Part shown: in pieces, positions 22,381 to 34,394 of the stretch
How the letters are laid out: every line of letters starts with the position of its first letter
Numbering within the stretch: the first letter of the stretch is position 1
NCBI RefSeq assembly: GCF_023898315.1
Contig: NC_064621.1
Span: 534,027,383 to 534,091,382, forward strand
Length of the DNA: 64,000 nucleotides
DNA from: Schistocerca nitens
Taxonomy: Eukaryota; Arthropoda; Insecta; Orthoptera; Acrididae
Reading direction: 5' to 3'
Notes under the pieces: model-generated
Seen by the model: only the letters and a program-made list of their open reading frames with translations
The model's database searches: none
Told to the model about the DNA's origin: nothing
Program-made: the position numbers and the translations under genes

Positions 22381-24791
22381 CACTGAAGAGCCAAAGAAAC
22401 TGGTACACCTGCCTAATATCGTGTAGGTACTTCGCCAACACGCAGAAGTGCCGCAACACGACGTGGCATGGACTCAACTTTTGTCTGAAGTAGTGCTGGA
22501 GGGAGTTGACACCATGAATCCTGCAGGACTGTCCATAAATCCTATGAGCACGAGTGGGTGGAGATCTCTTCTAAATAGCACGTCGCAAGGTGTCCCATAT
22601 ATGCTGAATAATGTTCATGTCTTGGGGGTTTGGTGGCCAGAGAAGGTGCTTAAACTCAGAAGAGTCTTCTTGGAGCCACTCTGTAGCAATTCTGGACGGA
22701 TAGGGTGTCGCGTTGTCCTGATGGAGTGGCCCAAGTCCGTCGACATGCACAATGGATATGAATGGATGCATACGTACTTGTCACCTGTCAGAGTCGTATC
22801 CAGACGTAACAGGGGTCCACATCACTCCAACAGCACACGCCCCACGCCATTACAGAGGCTCCATCAGCTTCGACAGTGCCCTGCTGACATGCGGGGTCCA
22901 CGGATTCATGAGGATGAATCCATACCCGTACACATCCACCCCATCGATACAATTTCAAGCGAGACTCGTCTGACCGGGCAACATCTTTCCAGTCATCAAC
23001 AGTCCAGTGTCGGTGTTGACGGGCCCGGGCGAGGCGTAAAGCTTTGTGCCTTGCAGTCATCAAGGGTACACGAGTGGGTCTTCGGCTCCGAATGCCCTTA
23101 TTGATGATGTTTCATTGAATGGTTCGCACGCAGACACTTATTGGTAGTCCAGCATCGAAATCTGCAGCAATTTGCGGAAGGGTTGCGCTTCTGTCACGTT
23201 AAACGATTCTCTGCAGTTGTCATTGGCCCCGTTCATGCAGGTTCTTTTTCCGGCCTCAGCGATGTCGGAGATTTGATGTTTTACCGGATTTCTGATATTC
23301 ACGGTACACTCGTGAAATGGTCGCACGGGAAAATCCACACTTCATCGCTACCTCGGAGATGATGTGTCCCATCGCTCGTGCGACGATTGTAACACCACGT
23401 TCAATTTCACTTAAATCTTGATAACCCGCCATTGTAACAGCAGTAACCGATCTAACAACTGCGCCAGACAGTTGTTGTATCATATAGACGTTGCCGACCC
23501 CAGCGCCTTATTCTGCCTGTTTACATACACTATGTGATAAAAAGTATCCGAACACCTGGCTGAAAATTACTTACACGTTCGTGACGCCCTCCACCGGTAA
23601 TGCTGGAATTCAGTATGGTGTTGGCCCACCCTAAGCCTTGATGAGAGCTTCCACTCTCGCAGTCATACGTTCAATCAGGTGCTGTAAGGTTTCTTGAGGA
23701 ATGGCAGCCCATTCTTCACGGAGTGCTGCACTGAGGAGAGATATCGATGTCAGTCGGTGAGGACTGGCACGAAGTCGGCGTTCCAAAACATGCCAAAGGT
23801 GTTCTATAGGATTCAGGTCAGGACTGTGTGCGGGCCAGTCCATTACAGGGATGTTATTGTTGTGTAACCACTCCGCCACAAGCCGTGCATTATTAACAGG
23901 TGCTCGATCGTGCTGAAAGATGCAATCGCCTTCCCCGAATTGCTCTTCAACAGTGGGAAGCAAGAGGGTACTTAAAACATCAATGTAGGCCTGTGCTGTG
24001 ATAGTGCCACGCAAAAAAAAAACAAGGGGTTCAAGCCCCCTCCATAAAAAACACGACTACACCATTGCACCACCGCCTCCGAATTTTACTGTTGGCACTA
24101 CACACGCTGTCAGATGACGTTCACTGGGCATTCGTCATACCCACACACTGCTGCTTGATTGCCACATTGTGTACCGTGATTCGTAACTCTACACAACGTT
24201 TTTCCACTGTTCAATGTTTACACTTCTTACACCAAGCGAGGCGTCGTTTGGCATTTACCAGCGTGATACGTGGCTTATCAGCAACCGCTCGACCATGATA
24301 TCCAAGTTTTCTCACCTCCCGCCTAACTGTCATAGTACTTTCAGTGGATCATGATGCAGTTTGGAATTCCTGTGTGATGGTCTGCCTATTACACATTACG
24401 ACGCTCTTCAACTGTCGGCGGTCTCTGTCAGTGAACAGACGAGGTCGGCCTGCACGCTTTTGTGCTGTACGTGTCCCTTCACGTTTTCACTTCACTATCA
24501 CATCGGAAACAGTGGACGTAGGGATGTTTAAGAGTGTGGAAATCTCACGTACAGAGGTGTGACACAAGTGACACCCGATCACATGACCGCGTTCGAAGTC
24601 CTTGAGTTCCGCCGAGCGCCCCACTCCGCTCTCTCACGATGTCTAATGACTACTGAGGTCGCTGATATGTGGTACCTGGCAGTAGGTGGCAGCACAATGC
24701 ACCTAATATGAAAACAGTGTGCTTTTGGTTGTGTCCGCATACTTTTGATCACATACTGTATCTCTGTATTTGTTTCTTTGACGCTTCAGTG
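22381..24791 (-). mobile_element. Tc1-family transposon (outer copy), interrupted by a second Tc1
   Basis: Ends are inverted repeats: CACTGAAGAGCCAAAGAAAC at 22381 and the reverse complement of CTTTGACGCTTCAGTG ending 24791, each next to a TA (22379-22380, 24792-24793). The minus strand encodes a broken DD34E transposase. Its pieces are an N-terminal helix-turn-helix segment (23483-23256), a catalytic-domain piece with RSDESR (23063-22788), and HQDNATPYPSRI then NIIQHIWD (22771-22571), where the catalytic E is replaced by Q. A second Tc1 (23528-24758) splits the 5' UTR end. Removing it restores an element of about 1.2 kb. It is the same family as 44633-45830 and is inactive. Confidence 0.9.
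23528..24758 (-). mobile_element. Tc1-family transposon (inner copy) nested in another Tc1
   Basis: TIRs CACTATGTGAT-AAAAGTATCC (23528) and its inverse ending ATACTTTTGATCACATACTG (24758) are flanked by TA at 23526-23527 and 24759-24760. A minus-strand 127-codon frame (24014-23631) holds the catalytic C-terminal half: IFQHDRAPV then LNPIEHLWHV with 34 residues between D and E, a DD34E signature. The N-terminal half (24600-24020) is broken by frameshifts and an A-run (24014-24022). It belongs to the same family as the copy at 58896-60270. Confidence 0.92.
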
Positions 24792-24793
24792 TA

Positions 24794-25647
24794 TTACACC
24801 CAAGATCCTGTACAACGTAGTTCACATTTTCCAGTCTTTGTCTGCTCTAACAAGTTTCCCAACTTAGCTATTTTGGTTGCAGTTACAAATGTCTCACACC
24901 TGTTCATTCTTCAGAGTTTCTATTGTTTTAAATCATCACCTGCTCTTTGGTATTTCTTCGTTTCGTGCCTCTTTTCTTTACAATTAATTTGTGACTTTCT
25001 AAGACCCGCAGTTTTTGTCATCCTGAAGGTGTATCGTCGACGCCTGTTGACTTGGTTAGATCTGACCATTTAGTGCTCTGTCAAACACTGACTTCTCTCT
25101 TATCACGGTTTCGAACAGCTTGTCGCCATGTTGCATGTCTTCGATTAACTCTGGCTATGTATGCACCCTTTCTTCTGCACTTATTGATTCACTATCTGCT
25201 CTTCATAGATCTGCTCTTCGTACTCTTGTATCGAAAGCTATATTTAATCTTACGTTAGCGAGGTCGGTTTTCCCTACAATAATTTATTTCTCGATGTAGT
25301 TATGTGTCTTACTTATAATCTGATTTAATGTTTGTGTACTTGATGTTAATTTGTATCTTTTTTCCAATCTGACTTAATTTTCGTGTACTGCATGTTAATT
25401 TCATTGATAAGCAACTCGCTCTTAGCATTATTATACTTTTCTTCTCGGCAATAGGATGGTGTATTTTTTTTAGTTATCCATAACTATTGCGTCTCTACTT
25501 TCGCTATGCCTATGATGTCCTGTACCGTTTTGATCATTTCTTTTTAATTACAGTCCATTCGTCTACTGAAACGCTTTTTATTATTCTGGTAGCTCCGACT
25601 CTGAGGAATTTGCAGCTCATCTCAGTACTTCTAAATTTTCAGTATCG
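24794..25647. other. T-rich DNA, no gene recognised
   Basis: The stretch is T-rich with frames up to about 130 codons that are low-complexity and hydrophobic and match nothing I know. No RNA gene seen. Confidence 0.4.
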
Positions 25648-25649
25648 TA

Positions 25650-27076
25650 CGAAGGTGGTTTGATATATCTGGTAAATTTACATGAAAAATGGAACCTTTT
25701 TTGTTGCGCGTTCATGGTTGGTAAGATTGATTATTCCAAGGATTGTTAAAGAATTTCAACAATATACAGCGTACAGTTCATTGTTGACAGTCCTCTCAAT
25801 TGTCAGTGTGACGACTGATGTTGAAAATGGAGAAAAATGAGTATCGTGCTTTTATTAAACATTTTCATTTGAAGTGTTGGATTGCTACGTAAATTAAAAC
25901 AGAATTGAATGAAGTTTACGTGGACTTTCGCTATCATGGACTAATGGATTTAAATGTGGCTGGACAAGCGCCGAAGACGAAGAGCACTCTGTCCGTCCAG
26001 TTGAGGTCACCAGAAAGGAAACCATTGACAAAATCCATGACATGGTAATGCCAGACCGCCGAATAAACCTTCGTGACATAGCTGAGCCTGCTGGCATCTC
26101 AGATACGCTAGTACGTAATATCATGCACAGAGAATTGGCTTTGAAGATGTGTGCAGGGTTGGTGCCGCGATTGCTAACAGTCGACGTAAAGCGCGTCCGA
26201 GTCAACATTTCAACACAATGTCTGGCGATGTTTAATCGCAATCCGCAATACCTGTTGCGCTGGTTGATGAAACCTGGATCCATCATTACACACCAGAGTT
26301 CAAAAATGGTTCAAATGGCTCTGAGCACTATGGGACTTAACATCTGAGGTCATCAGTCCCCTAGAACTTAGAACTACTTAAACCTATGTGACCTAAGGAC
26401 ATCACACACATCCATGCCCGAGGCAGGATTCGAAGCTGCGACCGTAGCGGTCACGCGGTTCCAGACTGAAGCGCCTAGAGCCGTTCAGTCACAACGGCCG
26501 GCACACACCACAGTTAAAACGGTAGTCAAAACAATGGACAAAGGCTGGTGAAAGGGCACCAAAGAAAGCAAAGACCATTTTGTCAGCTGGTAAGGTGATG
26601 GTCACTGTTTTTTGGTTTACCCTGAGAATAATACTGATAGATTACTTGGAAAAGGCAGAACCTTAACTGGACCCTCTTGCGCTTCGTTGTTGGGTCGTTT
26701 GAAACTTGCGCTGGCTGAAAAAAGCCCATCGCTGGCACGGAAAAAGTTCTCTTTCACCAGGATAATGCACCTTCCTCCACATCAGCGACAACCATGGCGA
26801 AACTGCATGCATTGGTTTTGAATTGGTTCCTCATTTACCCTGTTCACCAGAATTAGCCCCAAGTGACTTCTTCCTGTTCCGTAACACGAAACTTTGGCTT
26901 GCTGGCAAGAAGTCAACGAGTATTTTGAAGAGTTTGACAGAACCTATTTTTTCGATGGAATCACTGGACCAAATGCACATCCCTCAAAGTGAATTATGTC
27001 GAGAAGTAAGGTGAGTTGCTTACGAAAGAAACATTTTTTCCTTCCTTTTTTTACCGGGCTTATAAAACCACCCCCG
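25650..27076 (+). mobile_element. mariner transposon with inserted SINE
   Basis: TIRs CGAAGGTGGTTTGATATATC (25650) and the inverse of TTATAAAACCACCCCCG (ending 27076) have flanking TA at 25648-25649 and 27077-27078. Without the SINE (26301-26502 plus duplication) the element is about 1.2 kb, the normal mariner length. The transposase starts MEKNEYRAFIKHFHLKCW near 25827. DRRINLRDIAEPAGIS and GLVPRLLTVDVKRVRV follow at 26050-26200, and EVNEYFEEFDRTYFFDGI near 26908-26960. Stops and frameshifts disrupt it, and the DNAP.H catalytic motif is out of frame (FTRIMHLPPH). This is a mariner-family DD34D relic. Confidence 0.88.
26301..26502 (-). mobile_element. SINE family A in mariner
   Basis: Complete minus-strand copy with B-box GGATTCGAAGC and terminal GGCCGGC. 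The 13-bp duplication ACACACCAGAGTT (26288-26300) versus ACACACCACAGTT (26503-26515) has one mismatch, showing that it inserted into the mariner transposase. Confidence 0.93.
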
Positions 27077-27083
27077 TACTTCA

Positions 27084-27644
27084 TTGTGTTACACTTTACC
27101 TTTTTTTATTTGAATTTTTACCTACTATTGTTCACACATAGACCATGGTGTTTTTTTTACTCTGATGCCCTATCTTTAAAACGAAAATGAAATCCATCTT
27201 TTTCCATTTGGTTGGTACCATTTGTTGTTCCTATGACCTACTATAAACTGTTGCTAGATGCAGCAAGTTCTTTTGCATAATCTGTACAAATGGAGCAGGT
27301 TTCTCGTGAGACTGGCATGCTTTTTCAATACTTTCTGTTACGCACTCACTTATGTCATTACCTGGCATTATGGCGTCCTTGCGATAGCTGAAAGGAGAGT
27401 GCACATTTCAATACACAACAGTGAAATAATATCGGAAGAACGAATGCTGTATTTCGAACTTAAGTCTGACATCTTTCGTTTCGGTGCTAGTAGATCAGTG
27501 AGCGACTGACTAGCACCCATTCTAGTAACAGTTTATCATAGGACTCTGTGCTAAAGAAACGTGATAAGCAACCGGGAAAAAGCGCAGGACAATAACGGTC
27601 GTCTAAAGGATTCACACAATTGGCCTACATGTTTTGCAGATTGA
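27084..27644. other. No gene recognised
   Basis: T-rich sequence downstream of the mariner element. The best frame (27258-27509, 83 codons) has no recognisable motif. Confidence 0.4.
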
Positions 27645-27657
27645 TGGACAACGTTTT

Positions 27658-27855
27658 CAAATGGTTGAAATGGCTCTAAGCACTATGGGATTTAATATCT
27701 GAGGTCATCAGTCCCCTAGACTTTGAACTACTTAAACCTAACTAACCTAAGGACATCACCCACTTCCATGCCCAACACAGGATTCGACCCTCCGACCACA
27801 GCAGCAGCGCGGTTCCGGACTGAAGCGCCTAGAACCGCTCGGCCACAGCGGCCGG
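27658..27855 (-). mobile_element. SINE family A
   Basis: Minus-strand copy with several changes in the B-box region (GGATTCGACCC). The flanking duplication TGGACAACGTTTT (27645-27657) and TGGAAAACGTTTT (27856-27868) differs by one base. Confidence 0.93.
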
Positions 27856-27869
27856 TGGAAAACGTTTTA

Positions 27870-28771
27870 TACTCAAGTATTATTACCTTTTTCTAGAGCG
27901 AATATCTCCACTAGAGAAATTAACACAGATTCCGCAAGAGAGATCTTATGAAAGACCACATTTTCTCTTCGTCCGTGAGTTCCAGAGTATCGTACATAAG
28001 AGCCCCAATGTCGATGCCCAGTTCCCTTGCTTTCAGAAGGAATTTGATATAAATCTTCTCTACCGTTTAACGAAAAAAAAAATACGAGCTTCCGAACAAA
28101 ATTTATTACTGTACTCAGATCTTCGTAGCAGATAAAACTCAATACATCATTCTTAAAGGGAATAAATCGTCACATGTAAAAGTAACTTGGGGAGTACAAC
28201 AAGGAGATGTTGTATGGCAGTTACGTTTTACGAGTAGTAGCGACTAACAGCCGAATCCATAAAGCGCCATCTAACGTTGTGACCTTTGTTAATTGCCAGC
28301 GAGCTATGTTGGGCGCTTACCTCAGGGGTAGAGGGGTAAGTAGCGCGGACACTGTGGGGTTGGAAAATGTGAGAGGGGGAATGTTTTATTGTGTGTTGTT
28401 GTATCTATCAGCTGTTACCGTATAAATTACAAACGCAAACAACATGCATTCACGAATAAGATTATAGAGATGGTCATATTCAAAAGTGGTTCATATTTGT
28501 AGCAAGTAATATGTAACTAAATTAAGACTGTTTTTATGCAACGCAATGAGTAGAAGAGAAATGACATTCAAAACATTTAGTAAGCATTTGTGATCCTTAA
28601 CTCTCAGGTTTTATCAGCGTGATTGATTTACAGTGTGCTTCCGGGTGGTCTGTCGAGTTGTTGTTCCCATTTTCTGCACAACGTACTTCGACGACCGACC
28701 TCATCGTCTTCTTCAGATGCTACGAATTTTGCTGTTATGTGTATTCGCTGACTGGACCCCATCCAGACTGC
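27870..28771. other. No gene recognised
   Basis: Short unconserved frames only. A segment near 28640-28760 (TCGACGACCGACCTCATCGT) looks like one end of an interspersed repeat, with a reversed partner-like segment near 29285-29345 on the other side of the next SINE. I cannot name it. Confidence 0.35.
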
Positions 28772-28785
28772 GAACCATTGTTGGT

Positions 28786-28955
28786 GGCCGAGCGGTTCTA
28801 GGCGCTACCGCTACGGTCGCAGGTTCGAATCCTGCCTCGGGCATGGATGTGCGTGATGTCCTTAGGTTGGTTAGGTTTAAGTAGTTCTAAGTTCTAGGCG
28901 ACTGATGACCTCAAAAGCTAAGTCCCATAGTGCTCAGAGCCATTTGAACCATTTT
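28786..28955 (+). mobile_element. SINE family A, internally deleted head
   Basis: Starts within the A-box region (GGCCGAGCGGTTCTAGGCGC) and lacks about 20 bases of the anticodon-arm part present in other copies; B-box GGTTCGAATCC is intact. Flanked by a 14-bp duplication, GAACCATTGTTGGT, at 28772-28785 and 28956-28969. Confidence 0.93.
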
Positions 28956-28970
28956 GAACCATTGTTGGTT

Positions 28971-29838
28971 TCTCGTCGCTGTTCATAGCCGAGTTCGATT
29001 TCCGACGCCCACTGCGCCATCTGATGCTCTTTCGTTTTTCAGAACCTGTACTGATATACCGAGAAACTCAAATTGTCCTAGGGTTCGCAGCTATGGTGGA
29101 TGTGATGGCCGATAAGAATTTAATATATTGAATGCCGGCCTCCAAGTGTTTTTTTTTTTTAATTGAAACCGCCGTTCCTGTTTCTTACGTTTTCTGAACT
29201 CGTTATTTCGGTAGACTCCTTAGTTATGCTGTCCCAGAAACTTCGCTTCTGAGCTACGATACACGTAAGACATTCCTGATAAACGTAAAACTCACAACAC
29301 CTTAAGAAGGTGGCTGTGTCGGTCGCCGAAATGTTATGCATGCAACGGAAACAACAAAACGGTAGAACATCCCATAGCATATGAATTTGCGATCCCGTCG
29401 CACATAATGTAACGGGTTGAAATATAAGTACAATTACTGTTACTAACCATTTAATCATCCCCTCACGTAGACAACACAACACAACTTCGTCAGGTAGTTA
29501 TAGCGTCACGACTTTGGGGTCGCATCAATCTGAAACGGGCAACACTCGACACTAAGTTTTCTCAATGGTGCCGACTATTAACGATCATTATCTGGTCTCC
29601 GGCGGCCAACATATAGTACCGTTACTGTAGATAGTCTACTGGGAGCTCGATATACTAATTTATGTAGGTTACCAGTAAGTAACAAGATCGGTACATAAAC
29701 GGCTCTAGGTGCCGCACCACAAGTCAGTAGGCCTACCGGCTCTTGAGCGAACAAGTTTGACGACCGCTGGTTTACATTGTTGGCGAGAAATTATTGAAAG
29801 CACTAACCGAAAAATATCTAGTAATAATTGCTGAATGA
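28971..29838. other. No gene recognised
   Basis: Contains a T-run (29149-29160) and a 107-codon minus frame (29482-29159) with no motif I know. The TCGGTCGCCGAAAT segment at about 29320 is the possible repeat partner noted for the stretch before 28771. Confidence 0.35.
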
Positions 29839-29850
29839 CCTAAAGTGTTA

Positions 29851-30034
29851 GGCCGGCCGGAGTGACGAGCGGTTCTAGGCGCTACAGTCTGGAACCGCGC
29901 GACCGCTACGGTCGCAGGTTCGAATCCTGCCTCGGGCGTGGATGTGTGTGCTGTCCTTAGGTTAGTTAGGTTTAAGTAGTTCTAAGTTCTAGGGGACTGA
30001 TGACCATAGAAGTTAAGTCCCATAGTGCTCAGAG
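29851..30034 (+). mobile_element. SINE family A, 3' truncated tail
   Basis: Full head (GGCCGGCC start, B-box GGTTCGAATCC) and body, ending at CTCAGAG without the usual CATTTGAACC tail. A 12-bp duplication, CCTAAAGTGTTA, is at 29839-29850 and 30035-30046. The host is a decayed reverse transcriptase relic. Confidence 0.94.
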
Positions 30035-30046
30035 CCTAAAGTGTTA

Positions 30047-30275
30047 CGACCAAATGCAATTATTTGTAGAAGAAGCAGATTTCAGGCTTTGACTCATTGG
30101 AAGAATCTTCGAAACATTTCATTATTTCACGAAAGAAGGGCTGTACAAAATACTCGTTTAACCTATTTTTGAGTACTGCTCGTCGGTCTGGGACCTAAAC
30201 CAAACAGGATCAATAGGGGACAGAAAAGCTCCAAAGAAGAACGGCCAACAAGTTCGTTGAGTGCAGTGGTTGTCA
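30047..30275 (+). pseudogene. Reverse transcriptase relic (Jockey/CR1-like)
   Basis: Broken frames read KGLYKILV then PIFEYCSSVWDLNQTG (about 30145-30205) and an RTANKFVE-like segment. This is the thumb-region signature LVRPI.EYCSSVWDP.Q of insect non-LTR reverse transcriptases, also seen at 42600-42660. The fragment is isolated and without catalytic motifs. Confidence 0.55.
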
Positions 30276-30469
30276 ACCTGGTCCCTACCTCCCGCTAGTG
30301 GGCGTACCAGCATTTATGGTGGGCGGTAGGCGATAGGGTTTAAAAAAAAATTCATTAGGTTTTCATAAAATTTTGGCATAAAGTATTCGATAATTAATTA
30401 TTATTAAATGCTTTAACTTGCTGTAATATAAATTACTTAGAGTTACTTCACTATTGTGGAACTAATGGC

Positions 30470-30636
30470 TTCCCGGGTTCGATTCCCGGCGGGGTCAGGG
30501 ATTTTCTCTGCCTCGTGATGGCTGGGTGTTGTGTGCTGTCCTTAGGTTAGTTAGGTTTAAGTAGTTCTAAGTTCTAGGGGACTGATGACCATAGATGTTA
30601 AGTCCCATAGCGCTCAGAGCCATTTGAACCATTTTT
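30470..30636 (+). mobile_element. SINE family B (Gly-tRNA-like head), 5' truncated
   Basis: Begins TTCCCGGGTTCGATTCCCGG, a B-box arm unlike family A, then GGGGTCAGGGATTTTCTCTG. It then runs into the same body and tail as family A (CCTTAGGTTAGTTAGG .. GAGCCATTTGAACC). An 11-bp duplication, GAACTAATGGC, lies at 30459-30469 and 30637-30647. Confidence 0.9.
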
Positions 30637-30649
30637 GAACTAATGGCAG

Positions 30650-31680
30650 GTAGAAAACTTTATTTCTAGCACAGGTACAAAAGTGGATAGTAGATAAAAA
30701 AGGTTGACTAACCATAGTTTAGTGAGCAAGAGAGCGTTGCTGAGCTGTTTAACGCAGTCCAATGACGAACACTACGAAAGAGCCGTTGTATATTATGTCC
30801 GAGAGCGTACGTTCCAAGAAGTCTCAAGGAACATATTACTTTTTCCCACTTACATCTCGGGGAATGATCGAGACTCAAAAATACGGAGGCATACTGACAG
30901 TCGTTCATCACATGCAACATTTCGCGAACGGAAGACTTAATGGGGGAAGTGATAAGGGTGTGACAGTCGATCGCTCCACTGGAGACCTCTCCTTGTTAGC
31001 TTGACAATCGCATCTTTTCAGTAACAGCTACTAAATACGTGCTAACACTTTTTGCAACACTGCACACATCTGCCGGCAATTTATCGTTTATTATTAAAAT
31101 TACCTGGTCCGCCTCATCTCTGGCCCAGACATTTTCCTCCTTCGATATATATTTGTCTATTTTGTTTCCTGCTGTGGCCATTTTATTTTCGTAGTATGCT
31201 AGTTGCAATATCTGTATGACTTTCTAAAGTATTATGCCGTAAGCCATGTAATTAATAATAGCTAAGAACAGGAAACAATTGTTTTATTTCGATGTTATTC
31301 TGTGTAACTTTGGATTCAGGTTTTTAGACGATAAACAAATTGTCGATGTTTTGCATTACTTTTGGTGGAACGTTAGATAATGTAGTAGAGCAGAGACTGC
31401 ACGAATTAGGCGGTACAGGCACAGAGAGGACACGATCCGAGGTTAGTGTTGGGGGAGTGGCTCGCATATTGCAGTTGTCTGAGACCGCCCTAGGTGCACA
31501 CTTACGTAACCGCCGCAGGACTATTCTGGGAGACCGTGCTCCACATAGCGCCGCTACTGCCAGCTACTGCTCTCTGGGGCGAAATCCAAGTGCGTCACAC
31601 CTCCAGGGAAAGCGGGAAATCTCTCACAGCGCCGTAAGAGTCAACACACCGTTGTGACATCGCTTTATTCGTTTGTTGTT
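30650..31680. other. No gene recognised
   Basis: Frames of 105 codons or less. The segment 30700-31000 (two overlapping plus frames) has the patchy character of a decayed retrotransposon tail, but I cannot support a family. Nothing else is seen. Confidence 0.35.
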
Positions 31681-31683
31681 GAT

Positions 31684-33060
31684 CCATGAGGTGACCAAAG
31701 TCATAGGTCAGCGATGTGCCCATATAATGATGGCGGTAGTAACGCTTACACAAGTTATGAAAGGACAGGGCATTGGCGGAGCTGTCATTTGTACTCAGGT
31801 TATTTATGTGATAAGGTTTCTGACTTGATTATGACCGCGCGACAGGAATTAACAGACTTTCAACGTGAACTGGTAGTTGGAGCTAGACGTGTGGGGCATT
31901 TCATTTCGGAAATCGTTAGGGAATTCAATATACCGAGATGCGCAGTATCAAGAGTGTGTCGAGAATACCAAATTTCAGGCATTACCTCTAACCGCACACA
32001 ACAATGTGGCTGACGGCCTTCACTTAACGACCGAGAGCAGCGGCGTTTGCCTAGAGGTGTCAGTGCTCACAGACAAGCATCACTACAGAAATAACTGTAG
32101 AAATCAATGTAGGACGTAAGACAGACGTATCCTATAGGACAGTGAAGCGTAATTTGGCGTTAATGGGCGATGGCAGCAGACAACCGACGCGAATGCCTTT
32201 GCTAACAGCACGACATCGTCTGCAGGGTCTCTCCTGGGCTCGTGGGATCCTGTGCCCCTGGGATCTAGACGACTGGATTACCGTGGCATGGTCAGATAAT
32301 TCTCGGTTTCGGTTGATAAAAGTTGATGGTAGGGTTGGAGTGTGGTGCAGACCTCACAAAGCCATGGACTCATGTTGTCGCCGGCCGCGGTGGTCTAGCG
32401 GTTCTGGCGCTGCAGTCCGGAACCGCGGGACTGCTACGGTCGCAGGTTCGAATCCTGCCTCGGGCATGGGTGTATGTGATGTCCTTAGGTTAGTTAGGTT
32501 TAAGTAGTTCTAAGTTCTAGGGGACTTATGACCTAAGATGTTGAGTCCCATAGTGCTCAGAGCCATTGAACTCATGTTGTCAACAAGGCAAGATGCATGC
32601 TGATGGTGGCTCCATAATGGTGTGGGCTGTGTTTACGTGGAATGGACTGGGTCGTGCTTATGTTCGGCTACTTGGAGACTATTTGCAGCCATTCATGGGC
32701 TTCATGTTTACAAACAACGATGGAATTTTTATGGATGAGATTGTGCCATGTCACTGGACCACAATTGTTCGAAATCGGTTTGAAGAACATTTTGGACAAT
32801 GCAAGCGAATAGTTTGGCGATATGAATTCTACTGAATATTTGTGAGACATAATCTAGAGATCACTTCGTGCATAAAATCCTGCACTTGCAACACCTTCGC
32901 AATTAGGGTGGGTATAGAGGCAGCATGGGTCAGTGTTTCTATTGGGGACTTCCAACAGCTTGTCGAGCTTATGCCATGTCGAGTTGCTGCAGTACGCCGG
33001 GCAAAAGACGACCCCGCACGATATTAGGAGGTACCCCACGACTTCTGTCACCTCAGTGCT
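31684..33060 (+). mobile_element. Tc1-family transposon with inserted SINE
   Basis: TIRs CATGAGGTGACCAAAGTCAT (left) and the inverse of GACTTCTGTCACCTCAGTG (right, ending about 33058). The transposase is read in pieces: MTARQELTDFQRELVVGARR through VSRVCREYQISGITSN (31831-31990, the helix-turn-helix part), WDLDDWITVAWSDNSRF (32260-32310, where the first catalytic D-E is altered to D-N), QQGKMHADGGSIMVWAV (32582-32630) and a tail to about 33030. The segment carrying the second D and the E is largely lost or scrambled. A family A SINE splits the gene at 32380. It is a dead element. Confidence 0.88.
32380..32569 (+). mobile_element. SINE family A in Tc1
   Basis: Head GCCGGCCGCGGTGGTCTAGC, B-box GGTTCGAATCC, shared body. 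The 12-bp duplication ACTCATGTTGTC at 32368-32379 and 32570-32581 is transposase coding sequence, so it inserted after the Tc1 copy was in place. Confidence 0.95.
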
Positions 33061-33061
33061 A

Positions 33062-33399
33062 TTAGTTGTGAGTTTCTTCAACACGGACCGTCTCTGAGAC
33101 TGAACGAAAGATAAACACATTTCATTTATTTTGGCTTCGATGAATCAGCAAAACTGAAAGAGCAGGGTTTATCGCCCCAATTAGAACGAGATCGTTACGG
33201 AACGGATGAAGCATCTTCATAGGAATGTTGCATTTGATTTTGTACAGTAGAGCTGTGACAGTACGGTTTTGGACAGTTTTACAAAAAAAGTTTTTATTCT
33301 GTCTATTCGGGTTAAAGGCTCACTGAGTTTTACTTTGAATTTTTGTGGTCGTTTCTTTGCATCTCCGCTGAACTCGAAGTGACACTAATTGAACTGTAC
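33062..33399. other. No gene recognised
   Basis: Short AT-rich stretch between the Tc1 element and a reverse transcriptase relic. No feature supported. Confidence 0.4.
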
Positions 33400-34370
33400 A
33401 GCCAAGCAGTTCTAAGTGCACCTGCAGGCACAACGGATGATGCCTGTTGGATGTAGAAAAGTCGTAACGCTAAATTACTGTAGTGAAATGCAGATTAGAG
33501 GTGCACAATTCGTGGTAATTGGCGGAAAGTCATCGAATGAAACAAATGTGATATGTGGCGTTTCCCAAGGAAGTGTTATAGGCCCTCTGCTGTTCCTGAT
33601 TTATATATACGATTTAGGAGACAATGTGAGCACTCCTCTTGGATTTTTTGCAGACGATGCTGTCGTTAACCGCCTAGTACAGTAGTCAGTAGATCAAAAA
33701 GGAATTGTTAGATTATTTACAGAAGAAGTTTGTGTGGTGCGAAAAGTGGCAACTGATTCTAAACAAAAGTGTGAAATCTTCTACGCGAGTACTAAAAATA
33801 ATCTATTAAATTTCGGGTACACGATAAATCACATAAAGTCACAAGTTGGCGATTTAATTGCATACCTAGGGATTAAAATAACGAGCAACTTAAATTGGAA
33901 CCATCACATAGAAAATTCTGTGGTGAAGGCGAACCGAAGACTGCATTTTATTGGCGGAACACTTAGAAGATGCAGCAAATCCATAGCGACTGCCTACAGT
34001 GCGATTGTCCATCCTCTTATGGAAAACTGCAGCGTGATAAGGGATCCTTAGCAGATAGGATTGACGGAGAATGTCGAAAAAGATGAAAGAAAGGCAGCTC
34101 TTTTTGTATTATCGAGAAATAGGGGAGAGTGTGCCACGGATATGATAAACGAAGTGGCAATTATTAAAACTAAGGGAATTTTTCTTGCGACGAGATCTTT
34201 TCACGAAATTTCAACTCACCATTTCCGAATGTTAAAATATGTTATCGACTCCCACATAAACCAGAATAAATTGCCCGAGTAGCAAAATAAGGGAAATCAG
34301 ATCTCGCACAGAAAGATTACGTGTTCTGTTTTCCCACGTGCTATTCGACAGTGGAACGCTGGATAAATCG
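33400..34370 (+). pseudogene. Reverse transcriptase relic, Jockey/CR1-like
   Basis: Frame 33416-33685 carries the RT motif B region GVSQGSVIGPLLFLIYIYDL and motif C FADDAVV, the catalytic aspartates. After a stop the next frame (33734-34051) reads IAYLGIKITSNLNWNHHIE and ANRRLHFIGGTLRRCSK, then ENCSVIRDP. A third (34061-34282) continues the C-terminal part to a SRTERLRVLFSHVLF-like end near 34340. Order and motifs are those of an insect CR1/Jockey-superfamily LINE. The endonuclease and ORF1 are absent, and stops between the three frames make it inactive. Confidence 0.8.
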
Positions 34371-34394
34371 TCTAAAAGTGTTATTAATTGTGCG

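Noticed and set aside
22448..23104. 218-codon plus-strand frame
   Set aside because: It is antisense to the Tc1 transposase pieces that run on the minus strand through the same stretch.
24669..25258. Two hydrophobic frames (134 and 68 codons) as membrane proteins
   Set aside because: T-rich DNA makes Phe/Leu/Ser-rich frames by chance; the first begins within a Tc1 end.
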